Origin: Firmicutes bacterium UBA5486
GTDB taxonomy: Bacteria > Bacillota > UBA4882 > UBA10575
DNA length: 25,180 bases
NCBI GenBank assembly: GCA_002427045.1
Contig: DIPO01000061.1
Span: 70,520-95,699, forward strand
Direction of reading: 5' to 3'
How positions within the stretch are numbered: position 1 is the stretch's first letter; each line of letters begins with the position of its first letter. The position numbers were made by a program, and so were the translations under genes. The notes below the pieces were generated by a model. It had not been told where the DNA came from, did no database searches, and was given only the letters and a program-made list of their open reading frames with translations. Of the stretch, positions 1 through 7,994 are shown piece after piece.

Positions 1-20
1 GACCTTTTAAAAAGGACACA
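1..20. repeat. Left terminal inverted repeat, possible IS end
   Basis: The first 20 bases, GACCTTTTAAAAAGGACACA, are the exact reverse complement of positions 25160-25179 at the other end. Read outward the sequence is TGTGTCC..., the TG...CA form common at insertion-sequence termini. Both copies also have AAAAAGCTTT 3-5 bp inside the repeat. No transposase is present, so the link to an IS is inference. A dispersed short repeat at which the assembly broke is the alternative. Confidence 0.6.
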
Positions 21-122
21 ACGAAAAAAGCTTTGCTTAGAAAATAGGGTTTTTTCTCTAGCCAGTATCGTATACGGATGAGTTTTTTTAGCAGGACCGA
101 CCAGAGACCGGAGGCATGACCG

Positions 123-1004
123 CTAACCTTTGATACCCCCAGCCATCACACCTGCGATGATATGTCTTTGGAAAACAATATACAAGAGAATAACTGGCAA
201 AGCAGCTATAGCCGTACCGGCCATCAACATCTCATATTTAGTAAAATACTGTCCCTGAAAGACTTGAAGTCCTACTTGAATGGGCATCCTCTCTTTTCTG
301 CTGAACATGATTAATGCCCACAGATAGTCATTCCAGGTAGCAAGGGCAGTAAAGATCATCACTGTTGCCCAAGCTGGGCGGGAAAGAGGAATCATTATTT
401 TACTAAAAATTCCAAATTTGCTGCAACCATCGATTCTCGCTGCTTCCTCAAATTCCTTAGGAATCCCTTCGAAGAAACTTTTCATAATAAAAATTGAAGT
501 AGCTAATCCACCACTAATTAAAGGAAGCATATAGCCGAGCCGCGTATCGGTCAGATGATATTTATTCATCAATAGATACAGCTGAATAAATGATCCGGGA
601 ATTGGTACCATTAAAGAACCGATAATAATATAGAAGATCACTTTTTTCCCGGGTATCTCCAAACGGGCAAATGCATAAGCGCCCAGCGACGAAATGATCC
701 ATACACTAAGCGTCACAATGACAGTATAAAATAGACTATTTACAAAATACCGGGCAAAATCTGCCTGTCGCCAAGCCTCCATATAATTACTGAACTTCCA
801 TGCTTTAGGGATCAGGCTGTAACTGGTAAAAGCCTCACTGGTACTCTTCAAAGAAGTAGAAATCATCCACATCAAGGGAAAAAGACAGATTAGAGCGACC
901 AGGAGCAGAAATGTCTCTTTGATAAAAGTCGGAGAAATTCTCGAAAGTCTTTCTCGAAGGGGTATCTCCTCCGGTAGATCGATCTGGTATAAATTCTTAT
1001 TCAT
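123..1004 (-). CDS. Carbohydrate ABC transporter permease, MalG/CUT1 type
   Basis: Inner-membrane permease of a binding-protein-dependent sugar importer, second of the usual MalF/MalG-type pair. About six hydrophobic segments follow an N-terminal cytoplasmic stretch of roughly 30 residues. The cytoplasmic EAA loop that docks on the ATPase is clear (EAARIDGCSKFGIFSKIMIPLSRP). The C-terminus GVMAGGIKG is typical of MalG-like permeases. The reading frame stays open to a TTG at 1022, but those six extra codons are the ribosome binding site itself (GGAGGAGGGAATTTT before ATG), so I place the start at the ATG at 1004, giving 293 aa. It lies 19 bp downstream of the partner permease and is the last gene of the operon inside the window. 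The 122 bp after it show no clear terminator, so further genes may follow outside. The substrate cannot be read from the sequence. Confidence 0.93.
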   Translation of the reverse strand: MNKNLYQIDLPEEIPLRERLSRISPTFIKETFLLLVALICLFPLMWMISTSLKSTSEAFTSYSLIPKAWKFSNYMEAWRQADFARYFVNSLFYTVIVTLSVWIISSLGAYAFARLEIPGKKVIFYIIIGSLMVPIPGSFIQLYLLMNKYHLTDTRLGYMLPLISGGLATSIFIMKSFFEGIPKEFEEAARIDGCSKFGIFSKIMIPLSRPAWATVMIFTALATWNDYLWALIMFSRKERMPIQVGLQVFQGQYFTKYEMLMAGTAIAALPVILLYIVFQRHIIAGVMAGGIKG

Positions 1005-1023
1005 AAAATTCCCTCCTCCCAAT

Positions 1024-1935
1024 TTAATAATAGGTATATCTCTTAGAGAACTCTATCTGCACCAGAGAAATCACCAGCAAAATAAGGCCAAAGATGACCG
1101 ACATCGCCCCAGCGTATCCATAATTATGATTTTTAAAACATTCGGTATAGATCGTCATAACTGGTACCTGCGTACTAAAACCCGGTCCTCCATTGGTCAT
1201 GGCCGCTACCAAAGGGAAAAGCTGCATCGCACCTAAGATCGTCAGGATAGTTATAACCGTTATCACTGGTCGCAACATGGGCAAAGTTATCCTGGTCAAC
1301 ACCTGCCAACTACGGGCTCCATCCACTCTGGCTGCCTCATAAATCTCTTGCGAAATACCTTTTAAGGCAGCTAAGAAATATAGGAAAGAATACCCAAAAC
1401 CCGACCACATCGAAGCAATAGAGACCGAAATTAGACTATAAGACGGGTCACTCAACCACGCTTTAGTCAGATGAGGTAAACCAATCATACTAAGCAAATG
1501 GTTTAGAATCCCTCCGTATGGATCGTAAATCCATTTCCAGATATAGCCTACGACCATGGCCGAAAGAATGGTCGGGATATAAAAGACCACTTTATAAAAG
1601 CCTGCAGCCTTTGCTCCTCTGTCCACCATAAATGCTAATATTAGCGAGAATGACTGCATGATTATTACTCCCAATAAAGCAAATTTGACAGCATTCCACA
1701 TAGATATCCACCAGATCCGATCAGTAGTAAAGATCAAACGAAAATTACGTAATCCAACCCATTCCATCACAGGTGCCATACCATCCCATTTGTACAGAGA
1801 CATATGAAAAGTACGAATAATGGGATAGAGACTGAAAGCAGAGAAAAAAACCACCACAGGTAGCAAAAATAGATAATTTCCTAAATAATCCGTAACTTTT
1901 TGCCACTTGGACCGTATTGAGCGGGCGGTAGGCAT
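1024..1935 (-). CDS. Carbohydrate ABC transporter permease, MalF/UgpA type
   Basis: First permease of the CUT1-type sugar importer, 303 aa, the usual size for short MalF/UgpA proteins without the large periplasmic loop. It has a hydrophobic first helix (NYLFLLPVVVFFSAFSLYPI), the family phrase FHMSLYKWDGM followed by WVGLRNF, and an EAA loop (EAARVDGARSWQVLTRITLPMLRP). ATG at 1935 follows AAGGAGGAAGTAAA, a strong Shine-Dalgarno. It sits between the binding protein gene upstream, with a 263-bp gap containing a GC-rich hairpin, and the second permease 19 bp downstream. No ATPase gene is present, so the pair probably uses a shared MsmX-like ATPase encoded elsewhere. That point is inference. Confidence 0.94.
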   Translation of the reverse strand: MPTARSIRSKWQKVTDYLGNYLFLLPVVVFFSAFSLYPIIRTFHMSLYKWDGMAPVMEWVGLRNFRLIFTTDRIWWISMWNAVKFALLGVIIMQSFSLILAFMVDRGAKAAGFYKVVFYIPTILSAMVVGYIWKWIYDPYGGILNHLLSMIGLPHLTKAWLSDPSYSLISVSIASMWSGFGYSFLYFLAALKGISQEIYEAARVDGARSWQVLTRITLPMLRPVITVITILTILGAMQLFPLVAAMTNGGPGFSTQVPVMTIYTECFKNHNYGYAGAMSVIFGLILLVISLVQIEFSKRYTYY

Positions 1936-1960
1936 TTTACTTCCTCCTTGTTTTGTTATT

Positions 1961-1994
1961 CCACCGGCTCACCGAAATCCCGATGAGCCGGTGG
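1961..1994 (-). other. GC-rich hairpin between binding-protein and permease genes
   Basis: A perfect 11-bp inverted repeat (CCACCGGCTCA / TGAGCCGGTGG) with a 12-nt loop lies 26 bp upstream of the first permease. It is much more GC-rich than its surroundings. No T-run follows on the minus strand, so it is not a classical terminator. In comparable importer operons such hairpins protect the 3' end of the binding-protein mRNA and lower permease expression. That role is inferred here. Confidence 0.7.
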
Positions 1995-2034
1995 ACTTAG
2001 ATTTTACTTTTAAGAGTAGTATAAAAGAAGTAGC

Positions 2035-2150
2035 TAATTGCGGAAATTGAATAAATACCTTCGTATCCATTTGAGTATAATACGAAGTTATAATAGGTTA
2101 TCAATATATTATGGTCAAATCATAAATAGTTGAATTATGCAGTTCCTTAG
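2035..2150 (+). repeat. Dispersed AT-rich element, copy A
   Basis: About 115 bp filling most of the gap between the binding-protein gene and the hairpin. It begins TAATTGCGGAAATTG and ends GAATTATGCAGTTCC. Inside it shares GTATCCATTTGAG and then TATCAATATATT...AATCATAAAT with the copy at 23508-23690. It also holds its own 8-bp inverted repeat, CTTCGTAT (2059-2066) / ATACGAAG (2080-2087). Its place inside an operon means it is transcribed with the sugar transporter genes. Confidence 0.7.
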
Positions 2151-2198
2151 TTTAAAGAATAAAGAATTACAACTTTCAATGCTACGACTCTTAATCTG

Positions 2199-3497
2199 TT
2201 ATTTTTGCACCGCAGCCTCCCAAGCTGCATTACATTCTTTAACTACCTGTTCAGGAGTTTTCTGTTTTAATACAATCGCTTGAATGCCCCGGATAATATA
2301 CGTATCCACATCTCCTGGACGGCCTTTAAGTCCAATTACGGGAATGATTCTTCCTACATCGTCAGCAAAATCACCAATTCCACCTTCTAAATTAACTTTT
2401 TCTGCAACTGCTTTACTAGCTGGCAAGTTCATGCTCTCAATAGCGTATTTTCCTTGTTGTTCCGCATCAGTAATCCATTGCAGGAATTTAACAGCCTCCT
2501 GTTTATATTTGCTGTTGGCATTAAGACAAAGAACCGCACCGTAACCACCCTGAATATATACTGGAAACTTCCCTGCGGATGGCGGAAGCATTGCACCTAC
2601 CTTTGGTACCATCTCAGGATTGGTGTTATTTAATACCCCAAAAGTCCACGAACCATTATACATCATAGCCATCTTTCCTTGAGCAAATAAACGCTCCGCA
2701 TCAGGATTATCCCAAGTAGCAATCCCATCGGCCAACATCCCGGCATCACGCATATCAGCAAAGACTTTAAAAGTTTTTACCCAATCAGGATCGGTAAAAC
2801 GGGCACCCTCATTATGTGCTTTCACCATTCCATCCTGTCCCATGATATTCCAAGCATATACTTCCCAGAGGCTAATCCCCAACCAGGTGCCAAATCCGGC
2901 TCCAAAAGGAACGATACCTGCGGCCTTTAATCTCTTTCCGGCGGTCAAAAACTCTTCAAGGGTTTGCGGGGGCTTATTAGGGTCAAGCCCCGCTTTGGCA
3001 AAGAGTTCTTTATTATAAAGGATCTGCATATTGACCGCATCAAGGGGTAAAGCGTAAAGTCCAGGGGTAACACCGTACTCGTTCCCTTTAGCAAAAGAAA
3101 TATTCCCCAATAAGGATTCTAGATAGTTTCCCCTCCATTCTTTATTAAGGTAAGGGTCAAGGCACATCAGCCCACCAGCTTTAATCCAGCGTGCTTTACA
3201 CTCAATCTTTGCTGGATCAGCACTGCCACTAGAGGCATAAATGTCTGGAGCAGTACCAGCCTGGATCGCGGCTTCAATCTTGTTCTCCACTTCCTGGTCG
3301 CCCGGGAAGAGCTGAACATCGATTTTTACGCCAGTCTTTGCCTCATACTCCTTGGCATAGCTCTGCATCAAATCATGGCGATCAGTAAAATAGTGCCAAA
3401 AAACTAAGGTTTTTGGTGCGGCCAAGGACATTGGAACCGCTACCACTAAAGTAAGGACCATTACCATAAGTAATAAGAATAACAATCTTTTTTTCAC
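2199..3497 (-). CDS. Extracellular solute-binding protein, family 1 (sugar ABC importer)
   Basis: Secreted receptor that delivers a sugar, probably an oligosaccharide, to the two permeases downstream. Length is 432 aa, normal for MalE/UgpB-like family 1 proteins. A signal peptide covers residues 1-26 (KKR then a long hydrophobic run, ending SLAAPK). There is no lipobox cysteine, so it is predicted to be a free secreted or periplasmic protein. After it comes the family opening TLVFWHYFTDRHD and later KMAMMYNGSWTFGVL, the usual Gly-Ser-Trp region. GTG at 3497 follows AAAGGAGG with 7-nt spacing. The ATG just upstream is in another frame. It is the first gene of the transporter operon and is preceded by two LacI-operator-like palindromes, so repression by a LacI-family protein encoded elsewhere is likely. 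Confidence 0.94.
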   Translation of the reverse strand: MKKRLLFLLLMVMVLTLVVAVPMSLAAPKTLVFWHYFTDRHDLMQSYAKEYEAKTGVKIDVQLFPGDQEVENKIEAAIQAGTAPDIYASSGSADPAKIECKARWIKAGGLMCLDPYLNKEWRGNYLESLLGNISFAKGNEYGVTPGLYALPLDAVNMQILYNKELFAKAGLDPNKPPQTLEEFLTAGKRLKAAGIVPFGAGFGTWLGISLWEVYAWNIMGQDGMVKAHNEGARFTDPDWVKTFKVFADMRDAGMLADGIATWDNPDAERLFAQGKMAMMYNGSWTFGVLNNTNPEMVPKVGAMLPPSAGKFPVYIQGGYGAVLCLNANSKYKQEAVKFLQWITDAEQQGKYAIESMNLPASKAVAEKVNLEGGIGDFADDVGRIIPVIGLKGRPGDVDTYIIRGIQAIVLKQKTPEQVVKECNAAWEAAVQK

Positions 3498-3574
3498 TTT
3501 TCATCCTCCTTTTTTTAGGTAAACTAACAAATGACCATTTTCTTGAGGGCTTTTACCACCCTCTGCTTTTGATG

Positions 3575-3588
3575 CACCATTAATGGTG
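3575..3588. promoter_or_regulatory. Perfect 14-bp palindrome in binding-protein leader
   Basis: CACCATTAATGGTG is a perfect palindrome about 80 bp upstream of the binding-protein start. It could be a regulator site or a small RNA hairpin. I do not recognise a family for it. Confidence 0.4.
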
Positions 3589-3598
3589 TTAAAGTAAT

Positions 3599-3615
3599 AT
3601 TGAACCGGTTCCAAT
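3599..3615. promoter_or_regulatory. Putative LacI-family operator (proximal)
   Basis: TTGAACCGGTTCCAA contains the perfect palindrome GAACCGGTTC (3602-3611) with a central CG, the form typical of LacI/GalR-family sites at sugar importer genes. It lies about 105 bp upstream of the binding-protein start. A second similar site is centred exactly 147 bp away, close to 14 helical turns, which would suit DNA looping. The regulator is not in the window. Confidence 0.65.
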
Positions 3616-3745
3616 GATATGTTCTATATTTTTTAAGTAATTCCTTCTATTTTGTTAAAAATAGTTTTCTAGAATACCTAATACTACTTATAGACCTTCC
3701 GAAGAGCCTATTTAATGGGTCTTTTTGTTTTAATTATGAACTATT

Positions 3746-3761
3746 TTGGAATCGGTTCCAT
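3746..3761. promoter_or_regulatory. Putative LacI-family operator (distal)
   Basis: TGGAATCGGTTCCA (3747-3760) matches the proximal site around a central CG, with perfect GGAA/TTCC outer arms. It lies 250 bp upstream of the binding-protein gene. No clear -35/-10 pair could be picked between the two sites. Confidence 0.6.
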
Positions 3762-3825
3762 CATGGCTGGCACTTTTTTACAACCCTTCGATTAATATTA
3801 TCCTAATTTTCAACATTTCTTATTA

Positions 3826-3887
3826 CTAAGAAATTGCATAAATTAGTTTTTTAAGATTTAACCACAATATTATGCAATTCCCTCATT
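3826..3887 (-). repeat. Dispersed AT-rich element, copy F (short form)
   Basis: Read on the minus strand it gives ATATTGTGGTTAAATC then TTAAAAAACTAATTTATGCAATTTC, aligning base for base with much of copy A. Both ends carry the family terminus: AAATTGCATAAAT at 3831-3843 and ATTATGCAATTCC at 3869-3881. This is the shortest complete-looking copy. It lies immediately beyond the btu operon terminator. Confidence 0.65.
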
Positions 3888-3894
3888 AACACAT

Positions 3895-3923
3895 AAAAAA
3901 AGCTATCACACTAGATAGCTTTT
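3895..3923 (-). terminator. Intrinsic terminator of the btu operon
   Basis: A perfect 10-bp stem, AAAAGCTATC / GATAGCTTTT, with a 6-nt loop is followed on the minus strand by a T-run. It lies about 80 bp after the btuD stop codon. The A-run on the other side could make it bidirectional. Confidence 0.85.
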
Positions 3924-4004
3924 GAAAAAACCTCTTTATCCTTGATATTTTAACTTTCCTCTAACTTAAAACAAGATCATGCGCAAATCAATTTAAGATA
4001 AACG

Positions 4005-4838
4005 CTATTGCAAGCTTTTAAGATGAATATCCTTTTTCTCAACTTTAGGAAAAAAGAAAACATATGGCTTTCCAGTATAGGTTTCTTGTTGAATTATCGC
4101 TTTCACCCCAAAGACTGCTTCCAGGTTTTCCGAGGTTAGCACTTCCTCCGGAGTACCCTTGACATACACCCGGCCTTCTTTAAGTAGAATCAGGTTTTCA
4201 CAATAGCGGGAAGCCAGATTCAGATCGTGAAAGACCGCCAGAATAGTCAAACCTTTAGTTAGAACTAGATTCTTTAATAATTCGCAGATTTCAAGGGCAT
4301 GGTTAATATCAAGATGAGAAGTAGGTTCATCTAAGAGGAGAATCTGGGGTGATTGTGCCAGAGCCTGGGCAATAATTACCCGTTGAAGTTCTCCCCCACT
4401 CATCTCAGTAATCGGCCTATCGGCTAGAGCCAAAACTTTTGCTTGGGTCATCGCTTCCCGTACAATCATCCGATCATGCTTACTCTCTTTAGCAAAACGC
4501 TTGAGATGAGGAAAACGTCCCATCATCACTACTTCACTGGCAGTAAAAGGGAAATTAGCCCCCCATTTCTGTGGTACCACTCCCATAAAACCAGCTAATT
4601 CCTTGGTGCTAATCTTAGATAATTCTTTTCTGGCTATCAGAATCCGCCCGGAGACCGGAGAAAGCTCTTTACTGATACACTTTAAAAGAGTCGTCTTCCC
4701 CGATCCATTGGGACCAATTATTCCGGTAAAACTCCCCTTGGCAACTTCTAAATTTAAATTGGAAAGAATAGTTTCTTTGTAATATTTAACAGAAAGCCCT
4801 TGGATCTGAATCTCAATGTTTTGCTTATCATCGCCCAT
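4005..4838 (-). CDS. btuD: Cobalamin/iron-siderophore-type ABC transporter ATPase
   Basis: Cytoplasmic ATPase that powers corrinoid import through the BtuC-like permease encoded just upstream. It has the full ABC set: Walker A GPNGSGKTT (residues 42-50), signature MSGGELQR (146-153), and Walker B ILLLDEPTSHLD with D170-E171. A conserved switch histidine is in the phrase AVFHDLNLASRYC, characteristic of the FecE/BtuD family. 277 aa is slightly longer than the usual 250-260 because of a charged C-terminal tail. ATG at 4838 follows GAGGTGAGG. The gap to btuC is only 16 bp, so the genes are co-transcribed. The B12 riboswitch ahead of the operon is what favours B12 over iron-siderophore as substrate. 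Confidence 0.92.
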   Translation of the reverse strand: MGDDKQNIEIQIQGLSVKYYKETILSNLNLEVAKGSFTGIIGPNGSGKTTLLKCISKELSPVSGRILIARKELSKISTKELAGFMGVVPQKWGANFPFTASEVVMMGRFPHLKRFAKESKHDRMIVREAMTQAKVLALADRPITEMSGGELQRVIIAQALAQSPQILLLDEPTSHLDINHALEICELLKNLVLTKGLTILAVFHDLNLASRYCENLILLKEGRVYVKGTPEEVLTSENLEAVFGVKAIIQQETYTGKPYVFFFPKVEKKDIHLKSLQ

Positions 4839-4854
4839 TCTACCTCACCTCTTT

Positions 4855-5928
4855 TTATCCAGCTCTTTTACTCTTTCTGAGCAGGTAAATAAAGAATAAC
4901 CCACCAACAAAGGAAGTTAATACCCCCACCGGAAGCTCCGCTGGTGAAATTATAATCCGGGCTAAAGTATCTGCAATTAAAAGAAAAATCCCGCCCGCTA
5001 CTGCTGAAACCGGTAATAAAGACCGGTGGTCCGGGCCAATAAGCAATCTGATTATATGAGGAACTACCAGTCCAACAAAGCCGATTACTCCACTAACACT
5101 TACCGCCGCAGCCACTAAAAAAGCAGCTGCAAAAATTAACCGTTTTTGGAGTCTTCCTACTTCCAGACCTAATTGATGAGCTTTTTCCTCCCCTAGAAGC
5201 AGAAGATTGAGTTCCCTTGAAAATCTGCCTGTATATAATAAACCAATTAGTAGATAAGGCAGAATCATTTTCACTTCTGACCAGCGACAATAAGAAAAAC
5301 CGCCCATCATCCAGAAGATAATCCTCCCCATTTCTTCCTGACGAAAGAATAGTAATAGTGAAGTAATTGCAGAAAGAAAAGCACTAACTGCAATACCGGC
5401 CAGAATTAATACGGTTATAGAAGGTTTCGTTCCTACCCGGGCAATATTATAAACTAAAACAGTAGCAAGCATAGCTCCTACAAAAGCAAAAATCGGGCGG
5501 GAACTTAAACCCAACAAGGTAAGATTTGAATTTAAAACCACTGCTAAGGTTGCACCAAGAGCCGCCCCGGATGAAGTTCCTAACACATAAGGATCAGCCA
5601 TCGGGTTTCTGAATAATCCTTGAAAAATTACCCCTGTTACTGAAAGTGCTGAACCAACCATTACGGCCAAAATAATCCGAGGCAGACGGATCTCTAGAAT
5701 GATCTTTTGATCAATCGGATCAATCTCTCCACGATAATACTCTCCTATTACCGGTAGCTTGGCAGCTATAACACGCATTACCTCAGATAATCTTAGTTTG
5801 GCACTACCAATTGTAAGGGTAACAAAGATTAATCCAACTAAAAAGATTAGTAAACTAAATAAAAGTGTAGTTTTTTTGCTGGAATACTTCTGTTGTTTGG
5901 TTTGTATTTTCCTCATCTTGCAGTTCAA
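4855..5928 (-). CDS. btuC: B12-type ABC transporter permease, FecCD family
   Basis: Polytopic membrane permease, about ten hydrophobic segments, 357 aa, close to the family norm. Two FecCD hallmarks are plain: GLFRNPMADPYVLGTSSGAALG around residue 105-130, and VVPHIIRLLIGPDHRSLLPVSA in the ATPase-docking region near residue 290-310. The annotated TTG at 5928 overlaps the btuF stop codon (TTGA), implying translational coupling, with GGGGA close upstream. An ATG four codons later (5916) is the alternative start, and the sequence does not decide between them. It lies between btuF and btuD in a riboswitch-controlled operon. Confidence 0.93.
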   Translation of the reverse strand: MNCKMRKIQTKQQKYSSKKTTLLFSLLIFLVGLIFVTLTIGSAKLRLSEVMRVIAAKLPVIGEYYRGEIDPIDQKIILEIRLPRIILAVMVGSALSVTGVIFQGLFRNPMADPYVLGTSSGAALGATLAVVLNSNLTLLGLSSRPIFAFVGAMLATVLVYNIARVGTKPSITVLILAGIAVSAFLSAITSLLLFFRQEEMGRIIFWMMGGFSYCRWSEVKMILPYLLIGLLYTGRFSRELNLLLLGEEKAHQLGLEVGRLQKRLIFAAAFLVAAAVSVSGVIGFVGLVVPHIIRLLIGPDHRSLLPVSAVAGGIFLLIADTLARIIISPAELPVGVLTSFVGGLFFIYLLRKSKRAG

Positions 5929-6830
5929 TCCCCAAATTCTTTCTCCATTAAGCAGGCCAAATCATTTACTGCTTCAATTAAACGTGGCCCCGGCCGGGAG
6001 AAAATATTAACATCTATTTGATAAATCTGCTTTTTACGTGCGGCAGTAATTTGCCTAAAAAACGAATCTTTAAAGAAGATTTCAGGCTCAAGCTCAGTCA
6101 GAATTATATCGGGATCCATCTTCAAAATATATTCCAAATTCACCTGTCCCCAAGTAAAACCTAAGTCTCCGGCAATATTAACCCCGCCTAAAAGAGTAAC
6201 CGTCTCATCAAGGAAAGAGCCGGAACCTGCTGTCCAGAGACTGTTTAAATCATTACCAATAGCGATAAAGACCTTTAACTGTTCCTTTCTCCGGTTGCTA
6301 CCAGACATAGCCACTCTTTGAATGGTCTCTTCTAGCTTTTTTGCCAGTTTCTCTGCCTCATTTTCTTCTCCGGTTACCAGTCCGACTAGCCTTATAGCTT
6401 CAATAATATCCTGTAGCGACATTGGATTTAGGGCCACAACAGGAAGACTAAGTTCGGTAAGTTTCTCCACTGGTTCTTTACCATTTAAATTACAGGCCAG
6501 CACCAAATCAGGACGGAGAGATACCACCCTTTCAATATTGATGGGAGCAATATTACCGATCTTTGATTTACTCAAAGCTTCCTGTGGAAAATCACACCAA
6601 TCGGTTACTCCAACTATTCTTTCCTCTAATCCTAGAGCAAATAAGATCTCGGTATTTCCTGGTGAACCGGAGATAATCCGTTCCGGCTGGCTATTAATCG
6701 TAATAAAACGGCCAAATTGATCCTCAACAGTCAATGGATACTGCTCTGCACTAATCGGAATTAAGGCTATTAAAAAGAGTAAACATATAAGAGTAAGTAT
6801 TCCTCCCTGACGTAATAATTTTTTTGACAT
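5925..6830 (-). CDS. btuF: Corrinoid-binding protein, BtuF/FepB family
   Basis: Extracytoplasmic substrate-binding protein of the corrinoid importer. 301 aa, the usual size. A signal peptide covers residues 1-28 (KK, hydrophobic run, ISA-EQ); it lacks a lipobox cysteine, unlike most Gram-positive relatives. The family opening is well conserved: ERIISGSPGNTEILFALGLE, then VGVTDWCDFPQEAL (the tryptophan/cysteine/proline pocket region), then RPDLVLA. The second lobe has LDETVTLLGGVNIAGDLG followed by MDPDIILTE, as expected. ATG at 6830 follows AAGGAGGTAATATGG. It is the first gene after the cobalamin riboswitch and its terminator, which is the main reason to call the substrate B12 or another corrinoid rather than heme or a siderophore. 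Confidence 0.92.
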   Translation of the reverse strand: MSKKLLRQGGILTLICLLFLIALIPISAEQYPLTVEDQFGRFITINSQPERIISGSPGNTEILFALGLEERIVGVTDWCDFPQEALSKSKIGNIAPINIERVVSLRPDLVLACNLNGKEPVEKLTELSLPVVALNPMSLQDIIEAIRLVGLVTGEENEAEKLAKKLEETIQRVAMSGSNRRKEQLKVFIAIGNDLNSLWTAGSGSFLDETVTLLGGVNIAGDLGFTWGQVNLEYILKMDPDIILTELEPEIFFKDSFFRQITAARKKQIYQIDVNIFSRPGPRLIEAVNDLACLMEKEFGD

Positions 6831-6880
6831 CCATATTACCTCCTTAAATAGACTTTATACTAATATCTTTTTTGTGAAAA

Positions 6881-6909
6881 GTAAAACCCCGACTGCAGAA
6901 GCCGGGGTT
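6881..6909 (-). terminator. Riboswitch-controlled terminator before btuF
   Basis: Minus-strand stem AACCCCG / CGGGGTT (6903-6909 with 6885-6891) around CTTCTGCAGT, ending in TTTTACTTTT. It lies between the riboswitch aptamer and btuF, 50 bp before the start codon, and is the likely expression platform. Confidence 0.85.
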
Positions 6910-6954
6910 ACAACTGATCATCAAACAGCTGACCATCCCCTTTCCGCGAAGGCT

Positions 6955-7150
6955 GGTCTGGAGTAAGCAGGCAGGTCTCCTGACTCCCGGATCCTAGCAA
7001 ACAACTTTAACCTTCCCACGATTTTAAAAAGTAGTTTTCACAGTGGTTAAAATAATGCTCCCCGGTTACAGTGGCGGGACCGCTCAGGATTTTCACCTGA
7101 TTCCCTATTATCCATAGATTAACACCATCAATGGCACCTGTTACCTTTTG
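6955..7150 (-). promoter_or_regulatory. Cobalamin (B12) riboswitch
   Basis: On the minus strand the class is recognised from AGGTGCC at the 5' side, GGGAATCAGGTGAAAATCC, GAGCGGTCCCGCCACTGTAA, GGGAAGG, and the 3' segment GGAGTCAGGAGACCTGCC, all in the right order. Adenosylcobalamin binding would favour the terminator that follows and shut off btuFCD. Outer boundaries are approximate. The aptamer begins only about 20 bp after the trpA stop with no terminator between, so trp read-through transcripts would also pass through it. Confidence 0.96.
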
Positions 7151-7163
7151 AGGTAAATATTCA

Positions 7164-7192
7164 ATTATCCTAATCAGTTCGCTGTTCTTTAA
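7164..7192 (-). promoter_or_regulatory. Possible btu promoter overlapping the trpA stop
   Basis: TTAAAG (7187-7192) and GATAAT (7164-7169) are 17 bp apart on the minus strand and would start RNA just ahead of the riboswitch. The -35 match is mediocre. Because the aptamer is so close to trpA, any separate btu promoter has to overlap the trpA end. Confidence 0.4.
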
Positions 7193-7994
7193 GAATATCC
7201 TCTTTATTTATTGCCTGCCGTAGACTACGGATAAAGGCTCCTACCTCCCGGTAGGAAGTCTCCGGATTATCATTAACCATTCTGTTTACTACTGCACTAC
7301 CAACAATCACACCATCGGCTAAAGAAGCCAGCTCCCGTGCTTGCTCTGGACAGGAGACTCCAAAGCCAATCGCTACCGGTAGAGAGGTTACTCTTTTTAT
7401 CTTCTTCACCAAAACAGGAAGCTCCAATGATAGGCTCCTTCTTTCTCCAGTTACCCCCCGCACAGAAACCAAATAAAGAAAACCGGTACTGGCCATAGCC
7501 GCTTTTTTTATCCTCATAGGCGTACTGACTGGCGTAGTCAAAAAATTTAAAGCGATCCCACATTCTAGTGCTATTCTGCTGATTTCTCCTGCCTCTTCGG
7601 GGGGAAGATCAGGAATCACGAGCCCGCCGACACCTGCCTCCATTGCCTCTTGAATAAACCTTTCCGTCCCGTACTGCAAGATCAGATTATAATAGGCCAT
7701 TAAAACAATGGGCAGAGAAATTACCTTTACTGCTGCTTCAACCAGAGGAAAGAGCTTACTCATTCTAAAACCATTCTTTAAGGCACGCTGTGTGGCTTTC
7801 TGGATTACTGGACCGTCAGCTAAAGGATCGGAGAAAGGTATCCCTAACTCAATCAGGTCAGCACCATTCTCTTCCAGAACCTCCATCATCTTTAAAGTTA
7901 CGTCCACCGAAGGGTCACCAGCCATCAGATATGGGATTAACGCTTTTTTACCCAAAACCGATAATTCAGCAAACTTTGCTGCTACCCGATTCAT
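7170..7994 (-). CDS. trpA: Tryptophan synthase alpha subunit
   Basis: Cleaves indole-3-glycerol phosphate to indole and glyceraldehyde-3-phosphate. Indole passes through a tunnel to the beta subunit encoded upstream. 274 aa, normal length. Catalytic Glu49 (DLIELGIPFSDP) and Asp60 (PLADGPVIQKA) are both at the classical positions. GLVIPDLPPEEA (loop 6 side) and the phosphate-site region GFGVS are present. The ATG overlaps the trpB stop by 4 bp, so translation is coupled, matching the 1:1 complex. It is the last gene of the trp operon, and no terminator separates it from the cobalamin riboswitch. Confidence 0.97.
   Translation of the reverse strand: MNRVAAKFAELSVLGKKALIPYLMAGDPSVDVTLKMMEVLEENGADLIELGIPFSDPLADGPVIQKATQRALKNGFRMSKLFPLVEAAVKVISLPIVLMAYYNLILQYGTERFIQEAMEAGVGGLVIPDLPPEEAGEISRIALECGIALNFLTTPVSTPMRIKKAAMASTGFLYLVSVRGVTGERRSLSLELPVLVKKIKRVTSLPVAIGFGVSCPEQARELASLADGVIVGSAVVNRMVNDNPETSYREVGAFIRSLRQAINKEDILKEQRTD

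Noticed and set aside
919..1236. 105-aa frame on the plus strand over the two permease genes
   Set aside because: Antisense to two clear permeases, low-complexity basic translation, and no ribosome site. It is a shadow frame.
6322..6720. 132-aa Ser-rich plus-strand frame
   Set aside because: Lies entirely antisense to btuF, whose codons and motifs are clear. Serine-rich composition is typical of a reverse-frame artefact.
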